DNA from: Glycomyces sp040645615
GTDB taxonomy: Bacteria > Actinomycetota > Actinomycetes > Mycobacteriales > Micromonosporaceae
Reading direction: 5' to 3'
Length of the DNA: 64,000 nt
Assembly (NCBI RefSeq): GCF_040645615.1
Contig: NZ_JBEYYO010000001.1
Location: 124,001 to 188,000, forward strand
In this document: positions 17,781-25,580 of the stretch, in pieces
How the letters are laid out: each line of letters opens with the position of its first letter
How positions within the stretch are numbered: the first letter of the stretch is position 1
The notes under the pieces: generated by a model
Told to the model about the DNA's origin: nothing
Seen by the model: only the letters and a program-made list of their open reading frames with translations
Databases searched by the model: none
Translations under genes and position numbers: made by a program

Positions 17781-17839
17781 ACTTTCCATCTCGGAAAGTC
17801 TTGACTTGACAAGATGGAAAGTCGCTCGCTAGACTTTCC
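17781..17839. promoter_or_regulatory. Promoter with paired ACTTTCC/GGAAAGT operators
   Basis: Two inverted repeats share the same half-site. The first is ACTTTCC (17781-17787) with GGAAAGT (17793-17799). The second is GGAAAGTC (17816-17823) with GACTTTCC (17832-17839). A strong sigma-70-like promoter runs through them: TTGACA at 17806-17811, an 18-bp spacer and TAGACT at 17830-17835. The second repeat covers the -10 box, so a bound repressor would block polymerase. The -10 ends only 7 nt before the ATG at 17843, so the transcript should start at or next to the start codon and be leaderless. The winged-helix protein at 18304 is the obvious binding candidate. Confidence 0.75.
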
Positions 17840-17842
17840 GTC

Positions 17843-18307
17843 ATGGAAACTCACATGAACCCCGAAGAGGCCCGCGCCGCGCTCGCCGCCGTCGAGCAGT
17901 CCCGTTCCGAAGTGGCCGACCGGCTCGTCACCCCCTGGTGGTACCACCCGATCCTCGGGATCCTGGTAGGCGGCCTCAGCGCCGTCGCCGGAAGCGGGGC
18001 CGGCCTCGCGATCGTGTGGGGCGCGGTGGCGTTGTTCGGGATCGGGATCTACCTCCTGGCCACCGCCTACCGGCGCCTCACCGGCGTGTGGGTCGGCGGC
18101 TACGAAGGCGGCCCCCGCTCCCGCCGGAGCGTCATGGTCGCCACCGTGGTCGGCGTGGCCATCGTCGGCACCGGCGCGGTCGTGGGGCTCGGTCTCGACC
18201 TCTGGTGGCCCTCCACTGTGGCTGGCGTTGTGGTCGCCGTGCTCACCGTCGTCTGGGGCCGCCGCTTCGACGCGCTCCTGCGGGCCGATCTGCGCGAGTC
18301 GGCATGA
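17843..18307 (+). CDS. Four-TM membrane protein in a self-regulated operon
   Basis: A 154-residue protein with four predicted membrane helices at about residues 33-53, 55-75, 97-117 and 121-141. A soluble N-terminus with an amphipathic helix (EARAALAAVEQSRSEVADRL) precedes them. No specific function is known for this family. The same pairing of a small membrane protein with a winged-helix regulator is common in Actinobacteria and suggests membrane or envelope stress adaptation; that is inference. The ATG at 17843 follows the -10 box closely, and its stop overlaps the regulator start (ATGA). Confidence 0.8.
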   Translation: METHMNPEEARAALAAVEQSRSEVADRLVTPWWYHPILGILVGGLSAVAGSGAGLAIVWGAVALFGIGIYLLATAYRRLTGVWVGGYEGGPRSRRSVMVATVVGVAIVGTGAVVGLGLDLWWPSTVAGVVVAVLTVVWGRRFDALLRADLRESA

Positions 18308-18612
18308 GCGCCTTCGAAGGCGCGGCCTTCGACGAACTCATCCACGCGCCCAACCGGCTGCGGATCTGCTCGATGCTCGCCGCCGCGTCCGAAGTCGAGT
18401 TCGCGTCCCTGCGCGACGCCCTCGGCGTCAGCGACTCGGTGCTCAGCAAGCAGATCAAAGCGCTCGAAGACGCCGGCTACCTCACCGTCAGGAAATCCCC
18501 GCTGGACGGCCGCACCCGCACCTGGGCCGCCCTCACCGACACCGGCCGCAAGGCCTTCGAAGGCCACGTGACCGAACTGCGCCGCCTCGCCGCGGGCGTG
18601 ACCCTCGACTGA
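18304..18612 (+). CDS. Winged-helix transcriptional regulator (HTH_34/MarR-like)
   Basis: A 102-residue, single-domain DNA-binding protein. It has the pattern of the winged-helix HTH_34 family: FDELIHAPNRLRICSML at the start, the recognition helix region SDSVLSKQIKALEDAGYLTV, and a wing with SPLDGRTRTWAALTDTGRKAF. Members act as dimeric repressors. It is coupled by a 4-bp overlap to the membrane protein gene, and a pair of matching inverted repeats lies at the shared promoter, so autorepression is likely. A strong terminator follows directly. Confidence 0.9.
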   Translation: MSAFEGAAFDELIHAPNRLRICSMLAAASEVEFASLRDALGVSDSVLSKQIKALEDAGYLTVRKSPLDGRTRTWAALTDTGRKAFEGHVTELRRLAAGVTLD

Positions 18613-18644
18613 AAAGGGGCGGACGAAAGTCGTCCGCCCCTTTT
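18612..18644. terminator. Bidirectional terminator, 15-bp stem
   Basis: AAAAGGGGCGGACGA (18612-18626) pairs exactly with 18630-18644 around a 3-nt loop. The A-run on one side and T-run on the other let it work in both directions. It separates the regulator gene from the convergent aldo/keto reductase. Confidence 0.9.
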
Positions 18645-18649
18645 CCTTG

Positions 18650-19486
18650 TCAGCGTTCGGTGCCGCCTGGGTCGATGCCCTGGCGCTTCCCGGTCTCCAG
18701 GCCGTCGATCGCGGTCATCTCCGCGTCGGTGAGGGCGAAGTCGAGGATGTCGAAGTTCTCGGCGATGCGGCTGGCCTTGGCGGACTTGGGGATCACGATG
18801 CAGCCGTTCTGGAGGTGCCAGCGGATCACGACCTGGCCGGGGCTCTTGCCGTGGGCCTGGGCCGCCGCCGTCACCGCTCGTTCGTCGAGGACCGAGCCGG
18901 TGCGCTGGCCCAGCGGGCCCCAGGACTCGGTCGCGATGGCGCGCTCGGACTGCCAGGCGCGCAGGCCGGCCTGGTTGAAGTACGGGTGGAGCTCGACCTG
19001 GTTCACCGTGGGCCACTCGCCGGTGCCCTCGTGGACGCGCTCGAGGTGCTCGGGCAGGAAGTTCGAGACGCCCGCGGAGCGGATGAGCCCTTCTTCCTTG
19101 GCCTTGAGCAGGGCCGCGAACGTCTCGACGTACAGGTCCTGCTTCGGTGAGGGCCAATGGATCAGATACAGGTCGAGGTAGTCGGTACCGAGGCGCTCCA
19201 GAGACGTTTCGAGCGCGGCCCGCGCCGCGTCCGCGCCGTGGTGGTCGTTCCACAGCTTCGTGGTCAGGAAGACCTCCTCGCGCGGGACGCCCGAGGCGGC
19301 GACCGCGCGGCCCACCCCGACCTCGTTCCCGTACATCTCGGCGGTGTCGAGCAGCCGGTACCCGGTGGCGAGCGCGGCCTCGACCGCCTCCTGGGCCTCG
19401 TCGTCGCCCACCTTGTAGGTCCCGTAGCCGATGCGGGGCATGCTCACGCCGTCGTGGAGACGGACCGGTGCGCTGAGATCAGTCAT
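18650..19486 (-). CDS. Aldo/keto reductase
   Basis: A 278-residue NADPH-dependent reductase of the AKR5-like bacterial group, which includes 2,5-diketo-D-gluconate reductases and general carbonyl reductases. The catalytic tetrad is visible: D47, Y52 (DTAEMYGNE), K77 (TTKLW) and H110 (LIHWPSP). Family strings DYLDLYLIHWP and GVSNF are present, and the C-terminal IVIPKSAKASRIAENFDI binds NADPH phosphate. The gene is monocistronic, convergent with the winged-helix operon. The physiological substrate is unknown. Confidence 0.92.
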   Translation of the reverse strand: MTDLSAPVRLHDGVSMPRIGYGTYKVGDDEAQEAVEAALATGYRLLDTAEMYGNEVGVGRAVAASGVPREEVFLTTKLWNDHHGADAARAALETSLERLGTDYLDLYLIHWPSPKQDLYVETFAALLKAKEEGLIRSAGVSNFLPEHLERVHEGTGEWPTVNQVELHPYFNQAGLRAWQSERAIATESWGPLGQRTGSVLDERAVTAAAQAHGKSPGQVVIRWHLQNGCIVIPKSAKASRIAENFDILDFALTDAEMTAIDGLETGKRQGIDPGGTER

Positions 19487-19608
19487 GCCGCGATGGTAGC
19501 CAGCCCAGCGCCCCCGCGGCCGCGAACGCCGTCCGCGAAGCCCCCATCGGACCCTCCGGATCGCTACGATGTGACCACCAGCACGCGCAACCGAGTCGGT
19601 GACCGCCC

Positions 19609-20601
19609 TTGCACGACCTCACAGTGGACCTCGCGATCGTCGGCGCCGGACCGACCGGCCTCTTCGCCGCCTACTACGCGGGCTTCCGTGGCCTCTCCAC
19701 CGCCGTGATCGACGCGCTTCCCGAAGCGGGCGGCCAGATCACGGCCATGTACCCCGAGAAGCAGATCCTCGACGTGGCCGGGTTCCCCTCCATCAAGGGC
19801 CGCGACCTGGTCGACAACCTCCTGCGCCAGGCCGCGCCCTTCTCTCCGGACTACCTGCTCGGCCGCCAGGCCCGCCGCCTCGACTACGAGGACGGCGAAC
19901 CGGTCCTCGAACTGGTCTCGACCGCGGGCCCCGAGGACGCGAGGCGCCTGCGCGCCAAGGCCGTGATCATCACCGGCGGTCTCGGCAGCTTCGCGCCCCG
20001 CCCGCTCCCGGCCGCAGCGGACTTCCACGGCGCGGGCATCGTCTACTTCGTCCCCGAGCTCGCCGCCCACGCGGGCCAGGACGTGGTGATCGTCGGCGGC
20101 GGCGACTCCGCGTTCGACTGGGCGCTGGCCCTGCACGGCATCGCCCGCAGCACCGTGATCGTGCACCGCCGCGAGAAGTTCCGCGCCCACGCCTCCACGG
20201 TGGATCGCGTGCGTGGCCTCGGCGTCCCGATCCTCGTCAACGCGCAGGTCACCGCCATTCACGGCACCGAGCGCGTGACCGGCGTGCAGCTCGCGGTGAA
20301 AGACGAAGGGCCGCGCCTGCTCCCGGCCGACGCCATCGTGGCCGCGCTCGGGTTCACCGCCGACCTCGGGCCCTTGGGGGAGTGGGGACTCGACCTCGAC
20401 CACCGCTGCATCGCCGTCGACTCCACACTGGCCACGAACCTCCTGCGGATCTACGCCGCGGGCGACATCGCCACCTACCCGGGCAAGGTCCGCCTCATCG
20501 CGACCGGCTTCGGCGAGGCCGCCACCGCGGTCAACAACGCCGCCGTGGCCATCGACCCCGACGCGAAGCTCTTCCCCGGGCATTCGAGCGAGCAACCCTG
20601 A
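19609..20601 (+). CDS. Ferredoxin--NADP+ reductase (thioredoxin reductase-like type)
   Basis: A 330-residue flavoprotein matching the thioredoxin-reductase-like FNR family (YumC type). It has an FAD fingerprint GAGPTG at residues 12-17, the family segment EAGGQITAMYPEKQILDVAG, and a second Rossmann motif VVIVGGGDSAFDWAL for NADPH. The C-terminal FAD contact is YAAGDIATYPGKVRLIATGF. There is no CxxC redox pair, which separates it from true thioredoxin reductases. The start is TTG at 19609; a GTG five codons later is possible. It transfers electrons between NADPH and ferredoxin or a similar carrier. It stands alone, with the quinone oxidoreductase 101 bp downstream. Confidence 0.92.
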   Translation: MHDLTVDLAIVGAGPTGLFAAYYAGFRGLSTAVIDALPEAGGQITAMYPEKQILDVAGFPSIKGRDLVDNLLRQAAPFSPDYLLGRQARRLDYEDGEPVLELVSTAGPEDARRLRAKAVIITGGLGSFAPRPLPAAADFHGAGIVYFVPELAAHAGQDVVIVGGGDSAFDWALALHGIARSTVIVHRREKFRAHASTVDRVRGLGVPILVNAQVTAIHGTERVTGVQLAVKDEGPRLLPADAIVAALGFTADLGPLGEWGLDLDHRCIAVDSTLATNLLRIYAAGDIATYPGKVRLIATGFGEAATAVNNAAVAIDPDAKLFPGHSSEQP

Positions 20602-20702
20602 TCCGTTGCGGCGCAACGAAACTGAATATCCATCATCGTCTGGATGTGACTTACCGACGGGTATGTCGCTTCGGCCTCCGGCGACAGTCCTAATATGCGG
20701 GG

Positions 20703-21668
20703 ATGCTCGCCATGACCGTCGCCGACGGCAACCTCACCGCCGCCCAGGTGCCCGAACCCTCGCCCGGCCCCGATGAAGTCCTCATCGAGGTCGCCGCGGC
20801 CGGCGTCAACCGCGCCGACCTCCTCCAAGTCGCCGGCCACTACCCCAGCCCGCCCGGAGCGCCAGCCTGGCCCGGCCTGGAGGTCTCCGGCACCATCGTC
20901 AACGTCGGCTCGGACGACAACGCCGCCCTCCTGAACGCCGAGGTCTGCGCGCTCCTGCCCGGCGGCGGCTACGCCCAGTACGTCGCCGTGGACGCCGGAC
21001 TCGTGCTCCCCAAGCCCGAGAACGTCGACCTGGTCGATGCCGCCGGGCTCCCCGAAGTCGCCGCCACCGTCCACTCCAACCTCGGCTACCTCCTCAGTGA
21101 GGACTCAGACCGCAAGCGCCGCGTGCTCGTCCACGGCGGCGCCGGCGGCATCGGCACCTTCGCGATCCAGTTCGCCAGCAAGCTCGCCGGAGCCGAGACC
21201 TGGACCACGGCACGCTCCGAGGCCGCGAAGCGGCTCGAAGGCCTCGGCGCCGACCGCGTGATCGACTACCGCTCCGAGGACTTCGCCGCGCTCGCGATGG
21301 AGGCGGGCGGGGCGGACGCGATCCTCGACGTCATCGGGGCCGCCTACTTCGAGCCGAACCTCAAGGCCCTGGCCCAGGACGGGCGATTGGCGATCATCGG
21401 CCTCCAGCAGGGGACCGCCGCGCAGATCCACCTCGGCGGCCTGCTCGCCAAGCGCGCCACCATCACCGGCACCACGCTGCGGGCCCGCCCGCTCGACCAG
21501 CGCCGCCAGATCATCGCCGACCTCTTCACACGCGTGTGGCCCGCCCTCGACACCGGCGAGATCGCCCCGGTCGTCACCACGCGCCTCCCACTCGCCGAAG
21601 CGGCCGAGGCCCACCGCCTCATGGCGGCCGGAGGCCACGTCGGCAAGATCGTCCTGACCGCCAAATAG
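20703..21668 (+). CDS. NAD(P)H quinone oxidoreductase, MDR superfamily (PIG3-like)
   Basis: A 321-residue zinc-independent medium-chain dehydrogenase. It begins with the QOR pattern VLIEVAAAGVNRADLLQVAG and YPSPPGAPAWPGLEVSG. The nucleotide motif VLVHGGAGGIGTFAIQFA is near residues 140-157, and there is a C-terminal RPLDQRRQIIADLF segment. The lack of zinc ligands and the PGxxxxPGLEVSG string fit the PIG3/TP53I3 group of quinone reductases. It is likely to reduce quinones by one-electron transfer with NADPH. An in-frame ATG three codons in (20712) is an alternative start. Confidence 0.92.
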   Translation: MLAMTVADGNLTAAQVPEPSPGPDEVLIEVAAAGVNRADLLQVAGHYPSPPGAPAWPGLEVSGTIVNVGSDDNAALLNAEVCALLPGGGYAQYVAVDAGLVLPKPENVDLVDAAGLPEVAATVHSNLGYLLSEDSDRKRRVLVHGGAGGIGTFAIQFASKLAGAETWTTARSEAAKRLEGLGADRVIDYRSEDFAALAMEAGGADAILDVIGAAYFEPNLKALAQDGRLAIIGLQQGTAAQIHLGGLLAKRATITGTTLRARPLDQRRQIIADLFTRVWPALDTGEIAPVVTTRLPLAEAAEAHRLMAAGGHVGKIVLTAK

Positions 21669-21801
21669 CGAGCGAAGGTCGTGATCGGACCGTCGTCACA
21701 GGACCGACCGGGTCGCTTCCCGAGGGCGCTGTCGTACCCCTCGGGCATCGTTGATTCGGGGGCGCCTGCGAATGTCCGTTTTACGAAGAACCGCCGAGAC
21801 A

Positions 21802-21824
21802 CGCCCGCCGCATCGCGGCGGGCG
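21802..21824 (-). terminator. Hairpin terminator of the metallothionein-like gene
   Basis: CGCCCGCCGC (21802-21811) pairs exactly with 21815-21824 around the 3-nt loop ATC. On the minus strand it begins 3 bp after the TAG of the 28-codon gene, the spacing of a dedicated terminator. Confidence 0.75.
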
Positions 21825-21827
21825 CGT

Positions 21828-21914
21828 CTACTTCTCGCAGCAGCCGTGGCAGCAGTCCTGCCCGCCGCACTTGCACGCCTCGTCGTTGCAGCAGTTGCAG
21901 CACTCGTCGCTCAT
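21828..21914 (-). CDS. 28-residue cysteine-rich metallothionein-like peptide
   Basis: The peptide has 10 cysteines in 28 residues: MSDECCNCCNDEACKCGG then QDCCHGCCEK. The Cys arrangement is CCxCC, CxC and CCxxCC, with one His (H23). It has no aromatic residues and no signal peptide. Such composition is typical of cytosolic metallothioneins, which chelate Cu(I), Zn(II) or Cd(II) in thiolate clusters. Three things argue that it is real: a near-perfect Shine-Dalgarno (GGAGGTGA) 6 nt before the ATG, acidic/Lys flanking residues rather than Arg/Pro noise, and a terminator hairpin just after the TAG. It is much shorter than the mycobacterial copper metallothionein MymT (about 53 residues), so it is either a minimal relative or a separate family. 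It is monocistronic in the gap between the quinone reductase and thrS. Confidence 0.8.
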   Translation of the reverse strand: MSDECCNCCNDEACKCGGQDCCHGCCEK

Positions 21915-22070
21915 GTCCGCTCACCTCCGGCCCCGACGGTAGCCGCCGATCCGGCCCCGGCGCACGCCTCACCCTCGCTAATGGGCTCGATCGGGCGGCG
22001 CGGCGGCGACTACCATTGACCCGAACGTTCAAGCACCGGCATCGGCCGGCTCACGCGAATGAGGAGAACC

Positions 22071-24089
22071 GTGGCTTCCGCAGCACCGAACAACAGTCCA
22101 GGCGTCGTCGAACCCCTCTGGGTGACGGCTGGCACTACCGGTGCCGACGCGGTGGCCGAAGCCGGCCTGCCCGTCAGCGGACCGAACGCGATCGTGGTCG
22201 TGCGCGACGCCGAAGGGCAGTTGCGCGACCTGTCGTGGGCCCCCGAGTCCGACGCGAAGGTCGAACCGGTGCCGCTGAACAGCCCTGACGGGCTCAACGT
22301 GATGCGCCACTCGGCCGCGCACGTCATGGCCCAGGCCGTCCAGGAGCTCCACGAGGCCAAGCTCGGGATCGGCCCGCCGATCACCGACGGGTTCTACTAC
22401 GACTTCGACGTGGCCGAGCCGTTCAACCCCGACGACCTCAAGGCCGTCGAGAAGCGCATGCTCCAGATCATCAAGCAGGGGCAGACCTTCCACCGCCGCA
22501 AGTACGCCTCGCTCGACGAGGCCCGTGCCGAGCTCGCGAACGAGCCGTACAAGCTCGAACTCATCGAGACCAAGGGCGAGGGCACCGACGCCGACGAGAT
22601 CATGGAGGTCGGCGGCGGCGAGCTCACCGCCTACGACAACCACGACCGCACCGGCCAGAAGGTCTGGGGCGACCTGTGCCGCGGCCCGCACCTGCCTTCC
22701 ACCAAGCTCATCGGCGCGGTCAAGCTCATGCGCTCGGCCGCCGCGTACTGGATGGGCTCGGAGAAGAACCCGCAGCTCCAGCGCATCTACGGCACCGCCT
22801 GGCCCACCGTCGCGGAACAGAAGGACTACCTCGCGCGCCTGGCCGAGGCCGAGAAGCGCGACCATCGCAAGCTCGGGGCGGCGCTCGACCTGTTCTCGTT
22901 CCCCGACGAGCTCGGCTCCGGGCTCGCGGTGTTCCACCCCAAGGGCGGGATCATCCGGTACGAGATGGAGTCCTACCTGCGCGAGCGCCAGAAGCGGGCC
23001 GGATACGAGCTGGTCAACACCCCGCACATCTCCAAGGAGAACCTGTTCCACACCTCGGGGCACCTGCCGCACTACGGCGACGGCATGTTCCCGCCCATGG
23101 AGTTCGAGGGCGCGAACTACTACCTCAAGGCCATGAACTGCCCGATGCACAACCTGATCTTCCAGTCGAGGGGGCGCTCCTACCGCGAGCTGCCGCTGCG
23201 CCTGTCTGAGTTCGGGTCGGTGTACCGGTACGAGAAGTCCGGCGTGGTCCACGGCCTGACCCGCGTCCGCGGCATGACCCAGGACGACGCGCACATCTAC
23301 TGCACCCAGGAGCAGGCGCCCGGCGAGATCAAGAGCCTCCTGGAGTTCGTGCTCCAGCTACTGCGCGACTACGGGCTCAACGACTTCTACCTGGAGCTGT
23401 CGACCAAGGGCGACTCCGACAAGTTCATCGGCGACGACGAGCAGTGGGCCACCGCGACCGCGACCCTGCGCGAGGTCGCCGAGGCCTCCGGGCTCGACCT
23501 GGTGCCCGACCCGGGCGGCGCGGCCTTCTACGGCCCGAAGATCTCCGTCCAGGCCAAGGACGCGATCGGCCGCACCTGGCAGATGTCGACCATCCAGCTC
23601 GACTTCAACCAGCCCGCCCGCTTCGGTCTGGAGTACTCGGCCGCCGACGGCACCCGCAAGCAGCCGGTCATGATCCACCGGGCCCTGTTCGGTTCGATCG
23701 AGCGCTTCTTCGGCGTGCTCACCGAGCACTACGCGGGCGCCTTCCCGGCCTGGCTCGCCCCGGTGCAGGCCGTGGGCATCCCGGTCCGCGACGAGAACGC
23801 CGACTACCTGGAGTCCTTCTTCGGCCGCCTGCGCGACGCGGGGATCCGCGCCGAAGTCGACCACTCCGACGACCGCATGCAGAAGAAGGTCCGCAACGCC
23901 CAGCTCCAGAAGATCCCCTTCATGGTGATCGCCGGAGACGACGACCAGAACGCCGGCACGGTCTCCTTCCGCTACAGGGACGGCTCCCAACGCAACGGCG
24001 TAGCCGCAGACGAGGCCCTGGCCCACGTCCTCGACTTCGTCCAATCGAGGGTCAACGAAGGCCCCTCAGCCGCGACCGAAGCGGCCTAG
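22071..24089 (+). CDS. thrS: Threonyl-tRNA synthetase
   Basis: A 672-residue class II synthetase that charges tRNA-Thr. A TGS domain (about 12-70) is followed by the editing domain, with H80 and H84 in the motif HSAAHVMAQAV. The catalytic core contains class II motifs, with the zinc-ligand Cys in MNCPMHN and motif 2 in FGSVYRYEKSGVVHGLTRVR. The C-terminal anticodon-binding domain begins near VQAVGIPVRDENADYL. GTG at 22071 is preceded by GAGGAG; an ATG four codons upstream is possible but includes that ribosome binding site. It heads the conserved actinobacterial PIM locus, here interrupted downstream by vapBC. No T-box leader was seen. Confidence 0.97.
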   Translation: MASAAPNNSPGVVEPLWVTAGTTGADAVAEAGLPVSGPNAIVVVRDAEGQLRDLSWAPESDAKVEPVPLNSPDGLNVMRHSAAHVMAQAVQELHEAKLGIGPPITDGFYYDFDVAEPFNPDDLKAVEKRMLQIIKQGQTFHRRKYASLDEARAELANEPYKLELIETKGEGTDADEIMEVGGGELTAYDNHDRTGQKVWGDLCRGPHLPSTKLIGAVKLMRSAAAYWMGSEKNPQLQRIYGTAWPTVAEQKDYLARLAEAEKRDHRKLGAALDLFSFPDELGSGLAVFHPKGGIIRYEMESYLRERQKRAGYELVNTPHISKENLFHTSGHLPHYGDGMFPPMEFEGANYYLKAMNCPMHNLIFQSRGRSYRELPLRLSEFGSVYRYEKSGVVHGLTRVRGMTQDDAHIYCTQEQAPGEIKSLLEFVLQLLRDYGLNDFYLELSTKGDSDKFIGDDEQWATATATLREVAEASGLDLVPDPGGAAFYGPKISVQAKDAIGRTWQMSTIQLDFNQPARFGLEYSAADGTRKQPVMIHRALFGSIERFFGVLTEHYAGAFPAWLAPVQAVGIPVRDENADYLESFFGRLRDAGIRAEVDHSDDRMQKKVRNAQLQKIPFMVIAGDDDQNAGTVSFRYRDGSQRNGVAADEALAHVLDFVQSRVNEGPSAATEAA

Positions 24090-24106
24090 GACAAGCGAGA
24101 CGCCGA

Positions 24107-24139
24107 TGGGGGCGGACCAGCGACGCTGGTCCGCCCCCA
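24107..24139. terminator. Terminator between thrS and vapC
   Basis: TGGGGGCGGACCAGCG (24107-24122) pairs with 24124-24139 as a nearly perfect palindrome with a minimal loop. It lies 17 bp after thrS and 16 bp before the end of the convergent toxin gene. Confidence 0.85.
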
Positions 24140-24155
24140 ACGGCGTTCGATCGGT

Positions 24156-24593
24156 TCAGGCGAGATCGAACGGCAGGATCTCGAAGTGATCGAACGCGGG
24201 AGTCAACGGCTTCACCGCGCGGAAGTCGCTCTGATCGAGCGTGAAAATTCGGTTCGTGCGGTACTTGGCAGCGAGCGCGACCCCGATGGTGTCGGCGAGG
24301 TCGAGGCGCAGACTCGCGTATTTGCTCCGCACTTCATCGGCCACAACGAAATCCTCGGGAGTTATCTGGGCGAGTTGGTGCGTCCCCTCCAAGAAATCCC
24401 GAATAAGGTCCCTGGAGACCTTGACGGACAAGTCGTGCCCGAAGTCCCTGCGGAGCAGATGATCAAGCTCGGTCATGACCAGCGGGGAGATGTACAGCAT
24501 CTCGGACTGGAGGATCTCGGCGGTTGCCTCGAAGTGCGAGTCATTGGGATCGATGGACGCTACCAGTGCGGAGGTGTCCGCGACGATGATCAT
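24156..24593 (-). CDS. vapC: VapC-type PIN-domain toxin
   Basis: A 145-residue PIN-domain ribonuclease. The conserved acidic residues of the active site are in place: D6 (IIVADTSAL), E42 (MTELD), D98 and D101 (LRLDLADTIG) and D120/D123 (FTLDQSDFR). VapC toxins cleave tRNA or rRNA and arrest growth when the antitoxin is lost. Its start overlaps the stop of the ribbon-helix-helix antitoxin gene by 4 bp, the classic toxin-antitoxin arrangement. The GC content and codon use look lower than those of thrS and the HIT gene, consistent with acquisition. All catalytic residues are present, so it is probably active. Confidence 0.92.
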   Translation of the reverse strand: MIIVADTSALVASIDPNDSHFEATAEILQSEMLYISPLVMTELDHLLRRDFGHDLSVKVSRDLIRDFLEGTHQLAQITPEDFVVADEVRSKYASLRLDLADTIGVALAAKYRTNRIFTLDQSDFRAVKPLTPAFDHFEILPFDLA

Positions 24594-24847
24594 CGCTTCG
24601 ACACCCGACGTTTGATGCTTTCGTAGATCGCGTCATCCATCTCCTCCAGCGTCATCGCTCGGCGCTGTCCGCTGGGAAGGAGGGTGTAAGACCGACGGCG
24701 GCGGGGTTTCCGGTTCTTGAGATCCTCGCGCACTGCGCGCTCCAGGGTCTGCCTCATGTACTCGGCCTTGGAGACACCGAGGGAGCGGGCCACCGCCTCG
24801 ATCTCAGGTCCGAGTGTTTCGGGAAGATACAGCGTAGTCTTCTGCAT
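24590..24847 (-). CDS. vapB: VapB-type ribbon-helix-helix antitoxin
   Basis: An 85-residue protein with an N-terminal ribbon-helix-helix DNA-binding domain (KTTLYLPETLGPEIEAVARS). A basic linker (RKPRRRRSY) leads to an acidic C-terminal tail (MTLEEMDDAIYESI) of the kind that wraps the PIN toxin and blocks its active site. It should neutralise VapC and autorepress the operon. It precedes and overlaps the toxin gene. A small palindrome sits across its start codon. Confidence 0.9.
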   Translation of the reverse strand: MQKTTLYLPETLGPEIEAVARSLGVSKAEYMRQTLERAVREDLKNRKPRRRRSYTLLPSGQRRAMTLEEMDDAIYESIKRRVSKR

Positions 24848-24861
24848 AGCACCTATGGTAC
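24844..24861 (-). promoter_or_regulatory. vapB: Candidate VapB operator and promoter
   Basis: CATAG (24844-24848) and CTATG (24852-24856) form an inverted repeat that overlaps the vapB ATG. The self-complementary GGTACC follows at 24856-24861. On the minus strand TACCAT ends 7 nt before the ATG and could be a -10 box of a leaderless transcript. Antitoxin-toxin complexes normally bind such short palindromes at their own promoter. Confidence 0.4.
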
Positions 24862-24920
24862 CACCTACTCCCGGTTCTTTCCGGTAACGCGCCCGCGGCG
24901 CGGTGGCCTAGGATCGGGGC

Positions 24921-25460
24921 GTGGACGAACGCGAGGGCGTCGGGGTCGCCGACGGGTATGAGCGGTTGTGGACCCCCCACCGCATGTCGTATATCCAAGG
25001 CGAGGGCAAGCCGACCGGCGACGACGCCGACGTGGAGGGCTGCCCCTTCTGCGAGATCCCCAAGCTCGCCGACGAGGACGGGAACATCGTCGTACGCGGG
25101 GCCGACATGTACGTCGTGCTCAACAAGTACCCCTACAACTCCGGGCACCTCATGGTCGTTCCGTTCCGGCACGTCCCCGACTACACCGACCTCGACGCCG
25201 CCGAGGTCGCCGAGATGGGCGCCCTCACCCAGAAGGCCATGACCGTGCTCCGCTCCGCGATGGGCGCGCACGGCTTCAACATCGGCATGAACCAGGGCCA
25301 GGTCGCCGGAGCCGGGATCGCCGGGCACCTCCACCAGCACATCGTGCCCCGCTGGGGCGGCGACGCGAACTTCATGCCCATCATCGGCCGCACCAAGACC
25401 CTCCCGCAACTCCTGTCCGACACCCGCGACGAACTCGCGGCCGCATGGGAGCGGGTGTGA
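24921..25460 (+). CDS. HIT-family hydrolase/phosphorylase
   Basis: A 179-residue histidine-triad nucleotide-binding protein with the active-site motif H136-x-H138-x-H140 (GHLHQHIVPRW). C41 and C44 (CPFCEIP) probably bind zinc with a histidine. The match to the gene following thrS in mycobacteria (Rv2613c type, Ap4A phosphorylase) is supported by length, the extended N-terminus and gene order. It would recycle diadenosine polyphosphates, by-products of aminoacyl-tRNA synthetases. GTG at 24921 is the start. It is now separated from thrS by vapBC. Confidence 0.9.
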   Translation: MDEREGVGVADGYERLWTPHRMSYIQGEGKPTGDDADVEGCPFCEIPKLADEDGNIVVRGADMYVVLNKYPYNSGHLMVVPFRHVPDYTDLDAAEVAEMGALTQKAMTVLRSAMGAHGFNIGMNQGQVAGAGIAGHLHQHIVPRWGGDANFMPIIGRTKTLPQLLSDTRDELAAAWERV

Positions 25461-25580
25461 CCGGCCGGGCACTATTAGAGTCAAGGGTGTGCCCTTCCCC
25501 CGCCTTCCGGCGTGCTCGGAGGGACGCCGCACCCATCCGCCCGAACACCCATCCGGGCGACGCCGAGAAACCAGGAGATC

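Noticed and set aside
22020..22070. T-box or other amino-acid riboswitch in front of thrS
   Set aside because: The leader is short, and no T-box core or specifier stem could be recognised. The same holds for hisS.
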